This document shows positions 54,587 through 64,000 of a DNA stretch of 64,000 nucleotides, one piece after another. The first letter of the stretch is position 1; every line of letters starts with the position of its first letter. The notes under the pieces are model-generated. The model was not told where the DNA came from, searched no databases, and saw nothing but the letters and a program-made list of their open reading frames with translations. Both the position numbers and the translations under genes were made by a program. The stretch covers positions 1,736,001-1,800,000 of the forward strand of contig PZJY01000010.1 of NCBI GenBank assembly GCA_031472005.1, in the 5' to 3' direction. This DNA is from Tetracladium setigerum (lineage: Eukaryota; Ascomycota; Leotiomycetes; Helotiales).

Positions 54587-57191
54587 TCAGAGAGAAACCT
54601 CATGCTGACGTTCTGTGTGGCCCAAGAAGTGTATAGGACTGCCCATGAAATCCGAACATCCTTCATAAGGACAGAAGAAGCCATCATTAGCAGCTCGCCT
54701 TTGAAGATGCTGAGCTCGAACATGCCTCCCCAGACTATCTTTACGTGAGAATGGGCCCAGTCCGCAAAATGGGCAGTGCAGTGTGGAGTCTGTGTGTAGC
54801 TCCTCATCCACTGTCTGCGGCTCCTGAACTCCGGCTGATGTGTTACCTTCTTCCTCTTGAGGAATCCCGTCGTGATTGCCAGTACCTGTACTAACACATA
54901 AATGGCGTGTCTTCAATTTCCGTTTTGACTGCACTGCTTTTAACTGACGAGGAGTTTCTCGGCGGTGGCAGAGCTGCGATAGAGCATGGACAAGTTGGAC
55001 TCGTACATCGAAAACTTGATCTTCATGAAGCTGTTCCAGCGGTTGAAAGAGTAGCTTGGCGACAGTGGCTCGCTCCTCGAGCTCATACTTAATAGTGGAC
55101 GGTGCGAGCACCTCATTATCAGGAAGGATGCCACGCATCTGGCGATCTACTTCATCAACGTGAACAGTTTCGTGAAAGTCGTTGATTGCATTATTGAGTA
55201 GCTCGTTCTTTAATTGATTTTTTCTGCAGTTGATCTTTCGTTGAGCTTTGTAGTGTTTCTTATACCAGAACGTATCCTTGGCTGCCTTGATTGTAGCGTA
55301 GCCCTCTTCCTTTATTTTAAGAACGTACCTCCTCCGATCTTGTATTTTTTTCAGGATGTATGGATCTTTTGAAATCTTTTGTTTTTGTATGTCGTTTAAT
55401 TTATCCGGGGCATCATCATGACGTTCAAGGCGGCCGACCTTTCGAATAAGATCCTCACGGCGGGTGGTTCCGAGGTAAATGGCTTGACAGTCAGCGTCAA
55501 TAAAAGATGGCATATAATGTCGTTCATATACGTCCCCACTATTTCCCATAACATGTCTTCTCTCTTCGGGAGTTAGTGCCTCTATTTTGTTTCAAATTTA
55601 GTAAATGTATATCCGACAAGGATCACGCGAAGATCGTCCTTACCATTTAATCGTTTCCCAGATCCTCTTCGCAAGTCATACCATCGGAGCCGTTTCCTGA
55701 AACGACAGGTGCGGCCAAGACGGATGAAGTAGTACCGGTGTTTTGCGTATGTGAATGGCTTTTTCTTCGATATACGGACTCCAGTTGGCGTTTGCTCGAC
55801 ATCACGGAAAATAGGTCGTTTTGCCCAGTCGTCGTCCCATTTTAAACGAATACGATCTGTTCCATTTGGAACAACCAGATCATAGATTTGCCGTAGTGAT
55901 GTGAATTTGTTCTTAAATGCTTTATCTGCAATAGCTAAAGCCATAATAAATATAATTGGGCAACAAATTGGGCTTTCATCATCGCGGAACGTGAATTTCT
56001 TCCTATGTTAGGTTAGACACTTTAGGCAGGCTCTCAAAAGGGAGATGAATAGTTGCACTTACGGCTTCTTCTTTCCACCTGACCGCTTGATGTGTTGAAG
56101 GTTGAGGATGAGCCGTACAGCAGGTCGTCGTCCTTTTTCCAGGGGAGGAAAGACTTGAAACTCAATATCTTCATATAAGAGGGGTTTCTTCCCAACTAAA
56201 GCCGCAGGCCTTGTAGACGTACAGCCACCAAAAATATTAATTGGGGACTCCTGCACTCGAAGTCGTTCATGAGGAAATTGCTCCTGATCACGAACCCAGA
56301 GGCCGTTTTGAAGAACACACAGGTCCTCAACATATAGGGCAGATTTCTCGACTTCTGAATCATCGAGACCGAGTGTAGGAATCCACTATAAATTTATCAG
56401 TATTGACTTTCTTAAAAAGGACTAGCAACAAACATTGCGGAGGTCTAGCAAAATCCCCTCATCCATGTAGCGCTTAGCTGTGCGTTGATAGTTCATGCTG
56501 AGTGTGTGCCAGTACGTGGACATAGTTGCTTGCCTCTTTATACGCGAATTCTTCCTCTTCATTCGCCAGACAAGGAACGTCTTGAAGTCTTCCGCGGTTG
56601 CAGCTTTAAGAGCAGCCACCGGATCTCCCTTCCTTGTTTTCTTGCAATGCCTAAAGTGTCCCCATTAGTAAGTATATAATGTTAAACGACAATTGCGACC
56701 TACAGTTTCCATATCTGTTCTTCTCTTTTCATCATTGCCTTTGTCTCGTCACAGGGGTTTGCAAGATTTGGACCGGCGGCCACGAACTCGGCCCTAATCT
56801 TCCGATAATACTCTGCTTCTGAATCAAGGCTGGTCTTGGAGGTGCAGCCAGAATCAGACTCAGAGTCAGAACCAGATTCAGAACCAGAGTCAGAACCAGA
56901 TTCAGAACCAGATTTAGAACCAGATTCAGAATCAGAGGAACTGGGGTCGTTGGCGTTAGGAACGGTAAACCTCTGCCTTTTTTTAGAACCAGATTCAGAA
57001 CCAGATTCAGAATCAGAGGAACTGAGGTCCTTGGCGTTAGGAACGGTAAACCTCTGCCTTTTTTTGACCGGCGATTTGAGCGTTTGAGGATTCTTAGCAC
57101 CGGGTAAGTCCAACGCAGGGGGTTTATGGCGGCCATGGTAAAGAGTTCTACGCTGGGCGTGACGTCGAGGCAGCTTTTGTGGAGGAGACAT
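54587..57191 (-). CDS. DUF3435 tyrosine recombinase, Starship captain
   Basis: Would catalyse excision and insertion of the whole element. Five exons join cleanly, giving roughly 790-800 residues. Exon 1 (MSPPQKLPRRHAQRRTLYHG) is Ser/Asp/Glu-rich with an internal duplication. Exon 2 has FKTFLVWRMKRKNSRIKRQA and TMSTYWHTLSMNYQ. Exon 3 has box I, GGCTSTRPAALV, with the first catalytic Arg near 56,210. Exon 4 reads KKFTFRDDESPICCPIIFIM, ALAIADKAF and WYDLRRGSG (Tyr near 55,679, Arg near 55,670). Exon 5 continues ALTPEERRHVMGNSGDVYER and HYMPSFIDADCQAIYLG, with nucleophile Tyr candidates near 55,527 and 55,515. The C-terminus has two C2H2 fingers (CPFC...H...H and CPYEGC...H...H). Introns include GTAGGTCG...CTTTAG, GTTTGTT...TTATAG, GTAAGTGC...ACATAG and GTAAGGAC...AAATAG. 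The usual MGH is MGN here. It reads away from the edge, into the cargo. Confidence 0.92.
56840..57070 (-). repeat. Internal duplication in captain N-terminus
   Basis: The block KKRQRFTVPNA(K/N)D then SSSDSESGS occurs twice (about 57,060 and 56,980) and is followed by a (SESGSD)n tract from an 18-bp CAGATTCAGAACCAGA-type repeat. The two copies are almost identical at DNA level, so the duplication is recent. Confidence 0.8.
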
Positions 57192-57785
57192 TCTGTCACT
57201 TAGTGGTAGTACTAAGGATACAGCGAAGATTGCAGGCTATAGCAATGTTAGACCTCCTAGATGGGTGAAAGAGATGTTGTCTTTGGTAGAGACTTACCTC
57301 CGCCGTTGTAAGTAGTTGATCCTAAGTTTTGCCGCTATATACTACCTATACTACTTCGTCTCCTTGGCCGCTTTGGGTGTAGGGTAGTGGTGTTTGAGGA
57401 ATCGGAGGTAGTCTGGCGACATGTCGATTGTGCGAGCTTATGAGTCCTTAATTGGTACTTTGAAGATGTAAAACGGTATGGGAGCTTGAGAGTAAGGAGG
57501 CAACGGGTGATGAGGGAAATCGAAAAAACGACAGCGAGGCCGATTATGTAAATACATCCTTAACAGGGTGTTAGGGTCAATGTGTGGGTACCTTTACGTT
57601 GTGGTCAACCCTCACTTTTCTGAGGGCTATAATCATCGACTCGGATTAAGCGAGGGAGAATTGCGGTTGGGGTGCTTAAGGGCGGCGTGTAGGCTAATGC
57701 GCTGGAGCTCCACAGTTCGATGTTGGAGCGCTTAAGCGAGGTGGAAAGGGTAGGTAAAACAGCGGCCACACTACCCTAAAAACAA
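57192..57785. promoter_or_regulatory. Captain upstream region and presumed 5' terminus of the Starship
   Basis: Holds CGCTTAAG-type motifs at 57,643-57,656 (GGATTAAGCGAGGG), 57,671-57,685 (GGTGCTTAAGGGCGG) and 57,728-57,743 (GCGCTTAAGCGAGGTGG), plus GTGGTCAACCCTCACTTTTCTGAGGG at 57,601-57,626 (given in two parts here: GTGGTCAACCCTCAC, TTTTCTGAGGG). Near the edge AGGGTAG (57,748) and CTACCCT (57,771) form a 7-bp inverted pair. Base composition is normal here and turns AT-rich right after. Confidence 0.6.
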
Positions 57786-57799
57786 GGACAAAATCACCA

Positions 57800-58270
57800 A
57801 TATCTCAATACTATTAATAATTATTAAATGAGAAAGTTAATCTTAAGTAATGTTTAATTCTTTAAGGGTAGAGTTATAAGCTCTTTATTTAAGCGATAGA
57901 ATTCTATATCGCTATCTATTATAAAAGCCGAATATTACGCTCTAATTCAGGCTATTCGCGATACTATCTGGCACGGTCGACTATTAAGAGAGATCGGCTA
58001 TTATAGTTTAGACCTTAAGTTAATTCGTATCTATAATAATAATTAAGGGGCTCTAGCTCTTATTAAGAATCTTAAATTCCACTAGCGTACTAAGTATATC
58101 GACGTTCGCTATTACTTTATTAGAGACTATATTAAGGATAAGATTATTTAATTACATTATATTCCGAGTGATTAGAATATAGCTAACGGCCTCACTAAGG
58201 CTCTTAATGCTATTAAATTCGTTAAATTCGTTATTCTTTTAAGAATAAAGACTATTAATATCACTACTTA
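57800..58270 (+). mobile_element. Ty1/Copia RNase H relic, RIP-mutated
   Basis: Reading through stops gives the Copia RNase H order: SISLSIIKAEYYAL, then AIRDTIWHGRLLREIG, then GALALIKNLKFH, RTKYIDVRYYFIRDYI and NIANGLTKALNAIKF. Gln codons have become TAA and Gly codons appear as Ser, all C-to-T or G-to-A changes. Only the C-terminal part is present. The left end is cut off at the normal-composition DNA, as expected if another element inserted here. Confidence 0.75.
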
Positions 58271-58606
58271 ATAGTGTTAAGTCCTAGTAATGCTTATTTA
58301 AGGGTGCTTCTTTAACGCTTTCGTTAATGCTTTTACACTCTCTTTTACGTTCCTTTTACCTTTCCTTTTAAGCTTATCGAGGCTCTTTCTTTCTTTTTAA
58401 TATAACTTATAAGGGGATATTAAATAGATTTTACGGCTCTTCACTCGCTTATTACCTCTCTTAATGGCCGATTTAGACATTACTAACTAGCTATTTAAAT
58501 AATTCATTCTAATAATAGATAAACATTAAAGGGGTGTGTCGATTATTAGGATATTTACCCTTATAATACTTAAAGTCAATATATATTAGTCACGTGGATG
58601 CCTTAA
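58271..58606. other. AT-rich RIP-affected spacer before the LTR
   Basis: Probably Copia 3' and older repeat sequence. No domain readable. Confidence 0.4.
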
Positions 58607-59080
58607 TGTTACGAACGTGATCCTGGGAGTCGAGTGACCCCTAGGAGCACGCTAGATCCTGGGAGCCTGAGGCTCGGGAGCACTATAGATCCTGAGAGCG
58701 AGGCTCCTAGGAACCACTTTATAAAGAACTTATAAGATTAATAATAGTAATATTAATTATATAAGTAAAAAGGTAATAGCAAGCTAAGGGCCTAGTCACG
58801 TGATTAGGTCGACGTGTGTTCACGCTAAGACATGTCGACCCTTAAGGAGTCGACGGTGTCGACGGGTCGATAGCATCGACTCGGTCGACTCCTCGACTCT
58901 AGGAGAACGAAGGTTATATATAAGGATAAGATAGTTTTTATTAAATAGGAACTTCGTGCTTAACTTAAATTAAATATCTTTTATTTTAATAATTAATCTA
59001 TTATTATACTTATAATCCGCTCTTTATTAACGAATATTAATCTAACTTAGCTATTTACTTCCGTGTAAATAGTAACCGTT
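58607..59080 (+). repeat. Probable 5' LTR of the Ty3/Gypsy element
   Basis: Begins TGTTACGAACGTGATCC and ends near GTAAATAGTAACCGTTATA, just before the gag region. The interior has GC-rich repeats (GATCCTGGGAG, GTCGAC) that escape the AT drift. The right border is uncertain because the matching 3' LTR lies outside the window. Confidence 0.55.
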
Positions 59081-62000
59081 ATACTTTAAGCACCTTCTTT
59101 AAAGACCCGACTTATAATATACCACGATGTCTTCCCGAGGACCACCCATCGCTACTCCGACTAGTGATAACGGGATTTAATTAGCTTTACTAAAGGGAAA
59201 GCTACCCGACCTCTATCACGGACAACGTTCTAAGCTCCGAGAATTCCTCACCTAATGTAAACTCTATTAAGTATTTAATAAAGATAAGTTCTTTAGCGCC
59301 GCTAAACGAACTATATAAGCCGCTTCGTTCTTGCGAGGACTAGCCTTTAACTAGGTCGAGCCTCACTTAAACGACGCGATAGAAAACATTAATCCACTTG
59401 AACTAGTTAATACCGACGCCGAGCCATTCACTCGCACCTTATTTAACTTATAAGATAGATTCGAATAAGGTATTACTTAGATCTTCGGAGATTAAGATTA
59501 AGAATTTACCGCGGATATTAACTTACGAAAGCTTCGCTAAATAATTATTATCGCTAAGTACGTCGTTAAGTTCTAACGATTATAAGTTATCCTAGCTTAA
59601 GATAATATCGCCGTTAATTCTTAGTTTTACTCGGGATTAAAAGTAAATATTAAGGACGAGATCCATTAATTACCTAAACGACCGGATGAGTTAGCCGAAA
59701 TAATTAAGAAAGCACTCCACTTCGATTAATATATCACGGAACGTTTAATAAAGTAAGGATATAAGATTCTTAAGAATTATCACGGAACCCTTAAGAAACC
59801 TCGCCACTAAGGACGAAATATCTAAAGTAGTAATTACTATAGACCTCGGCTAATAGAATTAGATACGATTTAAAAGAAACTTAAGTTTTAATTAAAGAAA
59901 TAGCTTTTAAAGGAAGTAATAAAGAAACGAAGGAAGGAGGGACTCTATTTCAAATATAAATATACGGGTTATCGAGTAAACTCTTATAAAAAAGGGAAAA
60001 TAAAATAAAAGAAGCAAGCCGTATCCCTTAAAATCCGATAAATAAGTATAACTATTATAGCCTTAAAAGGAAAGAAGAATACGCGTAAACGTAATTAAGG
60101 AAGGCTACTTTAATAGAAATGCCCCACTTACGGATTTTATCTTTACGTTTATTAACGAGTAAACCCTTTAACGGTTCTTAAAGACGGAACTAATAGCGAA
60201 CGCTATAATTAAGAGGAATAAAGGAAGGAAAGATACGATAAATACGAAAGTATTATATACGAATACCTTATTATAAACTACGACGACGATTATACCCCGG
60301 TTTGCAAGGACCCTTCTAAGGAATAGTTCCTAAGGGCCCCCACCGGATGTTATAATCGGAATAAAGGAGGTCTTTATTACCTTTATCCCGACGATAAGTT
60401 AATGAAAGTCCCGAAACGCAAAATATAAACTACGAGATATTACGAGCGTAACTAGAACGGATTATTTTATAAATGTTTTAACGGACTAAGGATAAACGCT
60501 TATAATAATAAGTATTAAATACGTAGCGACTAGGTTCCCGACCCCATAGAAAAAGAGGTCTAGCGGGAAGTCCGACGAGCTAACCACCTTATAATAAGAG
60601 AATAATAGATAATTATTTAAAGGGAAGAACACCCCACTTTTAAAAGGGAATAAATATATTAAATAGACCCCTTAAGACTTATTTATCGTAAACCAGGCAC
60701 GCCACCTTTCGGAGGACCAGTATATAGCTAAATCTAAGAAGTCGTATATAAGGACGAAGATCGTATCGGATGGATCTACGTTTAAGGAGAAGACCGATAA
60801 TATAATAATATTAGAATTTATATATAAGACTTACTTAATGAAACTCCACCTTATTATCGGGAATTACTTACTTTAAAAGAAGGAGAACGATGGGTTATCC
60901 GGGTATAGAGTAAACGACTCCGTACTTAGAATAATGTCGCGGATTTATATTAATATTACTTTAAAAGTATAGAACCTAAAACACTCACACTTATTAAAGG
61001 ATACGTGTATATCGTTACTAGTTATAAAGGAATAGTCCTCGAATAGTAGAACGTACTCGACGGAGGTTTTTACTAGTAAATAAACGCTAGAGATTCCGGC
61101 GAGAAATGTGAAAATCTATACGAAGAACCACCTTAAGAATTATGCGCAGCCGGGTACGAATAATTAAAATTAGACGTTAAGATCCCTTAGATCTTAAGAT
61201 TAATTATAATAATAATTAACTTAAGATTTATAAGAAACTTTATATCTATAACGTTAGCTAAGAAATATATAGTCGCTACTTATATTAAAGGGAAACCTTA
61301 TTAACTCGTTATAATCGATGGATTTAAAATTAATTATAATAATAAAGAAGTAGAATTATAAATAATTCCTCTCATTATAATTATATCGTTAAGATATAAG
61401 GAGGAAATCACGTTTAATATCGTTAATATCTTACACGATATTATCTTAGGATTACCTTAGCTTAAAGCTTATAACTTAATAATCGATTAGATAAGTAGAA
61501 TAATGGACTTTAAGAGGTGTAATTACGAAAAGGAACGAATTATCTTATAATTAAATAAGGACGAGTTTATAAGTTAATAAAGGCTAGAAGTAGCTAAACC
61601 TATACGCTTATTAAAAGAGGGTACGAAAGAGGTATTATTATTAAAATAATATAAGGAATTCCGAGACTTATTCACCGAGGTATAAGATCTTATAACGTTA
61701 TTAGCATATTAAGATTAGGATTATAAGATTATCTTAAGGGAAGACGTAAAACCGGTTTGCGAATTATTACGTAAAATAAACGATACGGACTCGAGGACGC
61801 TTAAAATCTTTATCGATGAAATATTAATAAAAGGATATATTAAGGAATTTAAATCTCCGTGGGGAGCACTTATCTTCTTTATATTAAAACCTGGAATTAA
61901 TAAACGACGCTTAGTTATAAATTAGTGAAAACTAAACGATCGCACTATTAAAGATTATTATTCGTTACTATTACTCAACGATTTAAGGGATAAGATATAA

Positions 62001-64000
62001 GGATTAAAGATCTTTACTTAGATCGACTTAAAGTTAGCCTTTAATCTTATAAGAATAAAGGAAGGCGACGAAAGTAAGATTACTTTTCGTACTTAATAGG
62101 GATTATATAAGTTCCTAGTAATACACTTTAAATTATATAATGCCTTAGCTACCTTTTAACGATTAGTTAATAATACTTTATAAGAATATATTAACGTATT
62201 TTGTATTATTTACCTTAATAATATCCTTATCTATTCGAAGGACGTCGCTAAACACGAGAAGCACGTCAGGCTAATTTTTTAAGCTTTACGAAAACATTAC
62301 TTAAAAGTTAGCTTAAATAAATACCACTTCTTAATAAAACGAGTTAAGTTTTATAAATATATTATTATTATAAACGGATTCGAAATAGACTTAAATAAGG
62401 TTAAAGTAATACTTAAGTAGGAATTATTAATAAACGTGAAGGAAATATAAAGTTTCTTAAGCTTTTATAATTATTACCGACGCTATATTAAGAACTACTC
62501 GGCAATTATAAAACCACTCACGGACCTTACTTATAAAGATTAAATATTCGAATAGACTTTTAAAGCTTAGAAAGTTATAAACACGTTAAAAGAAATATTC
62601 GCTAAGGAATTAATTCTTAAATATTATAATCTTATGAAATTAAAACGTATAGAAACGGACTCGTTAGACTTCGCTATTAAAGTAGTTTATAATTAACCCG
62701 GCGAAGATAGTCGCTAACGATTAATCGTATTCTTTTTAAGAAAACTTATATTTACGGAACTTAATTATAAGATTTACGATAAGGAGTTACTTATAATTAT
62801 TATAACGTTACGAGAATAGAAGGTATACTTAAAAGGGTCGTTTACGAAGATAAATATTCTCTTTAATTATAAGAATCTTATCTATTTTATAACGATTAAA
62901 GAACTTAATAAGCGATAAGTCTAATGGGCCGAAACACTTTCGTTATATAACTTTAACATTCGATATATTAAAGGCTCCGAGAACGCTCGAGCCGATACAC
63001 TCAATAAAAAACTAGAATATATAAGCAATAAGACCTCACCTTTAGGAGTAATACTCTGATAAGACGGGTCCTCCCTGATATATAACCGAGTGCAAATAGT
63101 CATTATTATACGACTTAAGGATCGAACCTTTAAAGAACTTATTTAAAAAGGTTACGATTAAGATCCCGTTATAAAATAATAAATAACGGAATTAAGAAGC
63201 GGGTTTTTAAGAAATATAAACGGATTATTACTCTTTTAAGAGAGAGCTTATATTTTAACCGGAGTACGAAAAGCCTTTATATAATAATAATATAAGTTAT
63301 TAGCTTATAAGTATTAAGGAATAATTAAGACTCTTATAAGACTATTTAAGAAATATTACTTCCTTAAGATTAAGAATATAATTAAAGAGGTTATAACTTA
63401 ATGCGATATATATATACGGAATAAGTTATCCCGACACGCCCCGTACGGACTTATAAAATCACTAACAACCCTTACGCGATTATAGGGATCGATAGCTCTC
63501 GACTTCGTTATTAAGTTACCACCCTTTAAAGATCTTATAACGGGAGTCGTGTACGACTCGATCCTTATTATAATATGCCTCTTAATTAAATATATATATA
63601 TAATATTATACTTCGAATTAAGTATAGCCGAGTAAATAGCTAACACGTTTATTCAATAGATTATTATATAACACGGAGTACCGGATAAAATCATCTCGGA
63701 CCGCGATAAGCTTTTTAAATTAAAGTTCTAGATATCACTAATAGCTAAGCTTAAAATTAAGAAGAAGATATTAACCGCTTTTTATCCCTAAACCGATAGT
63801 TAGATAAAACGTATTAATTAAATAATGGAAGCCTACTTACGTTATTATATTAATTATAAATAAGATAATTAAGTAAAGCTCTTACTATTAGCTTAGTTTA
63901 TATTTAATAATATAAATATAAAAACGACGGGTATATCACCGTTCTTCGCGAACTTTAGATTTAACCTTAAGGTATATAACTATCCGCTAGTCGATATTAA
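58607..64000 (+). mobile_element. Ty3/Gypsy LTR retrotransposon, RIP-degraded, cut by window end
   Basis: Gag opens at about 59,127 (MSSRGPPIATPTSDNG; later KLREFLT, SFLRGLAFN). A protease-like region is near 61,290-61,480. Reverse transcriptase is at about 61,740-62,270 (KGYIKEFKSPWGALIFFILK, then the YxDD box as YLNN). RNase H is at about 62,540-63,010 and integrase from about 63,300 to the end (IALDFVIKLPP, then HGVPDKIISDRD). Stops are almost all TAA/TAG at Gln or Trp positions. Not functional. Confidence 0.88.

Noticed and set aside
1..57800. Ordinary subtelomeric gene cluster instead of a Starship
   Set aside because: It would explain DUF3723, F-box and TE content, but not an intact captain at a sharp edge together with the FRE/patatin/DUF3723/Myb set. 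Kept only as the alternative to test.
62921..63646. Minus ORFs in the AT-rich right end
   Set aside because: Antisense to RIP-mutated Gypsy RNase H/integrase; not genes.

Overview
The window is nuclear DNA of a filamentous ascomycete. Genes are broken by many 45-80 bp introns with GT...AG ends and CTAAC-type branch sites. The protein families are fungal (DUF3723, F-box and 2EXR-like proteins, patatin with RING, DUF3435), and the right end carries transposon relics whose stops (TAA/TAG for Gln and Trp codons) look like repeat-induced point mutation (RIP).

Main reading: about 1-57,800 looks like the captain-end part of a giant Starship transposon. The captain, a DUF3435 tyrosine recombinase, lies on the minus strand at 54,587-57,191 and reads leftward. 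Right of it, at about 57,780-57,830, the sequence changes abruptly to AT-rich, RIP-mutated retrotransposon DNA: a Ty1/Copia RNase H relic, then a Ty3/Gypsy element from about 58,607 to the window end. As captains are normally the first gene and read inward, the 5' edge would be at this change and the cargo would run left. The other end is not visible.

The cargo fits published Starship content: a ferric reductase (966-2,882), a patatin-like protein (11,238-14,424), two DUF3723 genes (25,177-28,635; 30,371-32,548) and a Myb/SANT-like gene (19,822-20,554). With them are two tandem pseudokinases, two MADS-like small genes, F-box and 2EXR genes, a TFIIS-N-like protein with a SUMO-interaction motif, a DUF7770-like gene, an APH-type kinase, an ankyrin gene and a duplicated pair of multi-intron coiled-coil genes, each with a divergent small ORF.

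The cargo is dotted with gene-free spacers made of two short motif families: a CGCTTAAGTGACCACC type and a palindromic CCCTCAATATTGAGGG type. They also occur between the captain and the edge, and in front of several cargo genes. Smaller transposons are nested inside: a 1.39 kb TA-flanked TIR element carrying a non-transposase gene, a 294 bp hAT-like MITE and a 242 bp TIR MITE.

Several genes differ from an intact reading by one base (ferric reductase, Myb/SANT, patatin, ankyrin, MADS-like). Some of these sit in homopolymers, so assembly error and real decay both have to be considered. Left to right: 1-11 kb ferric reductase and small nuclear-type proteins; 11-25 kb patatin, coiled-coil gene, TIR element, F-box; 25-36 kb DUF3723/pseudokinase block; 36-47 kb F-box/2EXR/MADS genes and MITEs; 47-57 kb unknown gene, DUF7770-like, APH, ankyrin, captain; 57.8-64 kb RIP-degraded retrotransposons.
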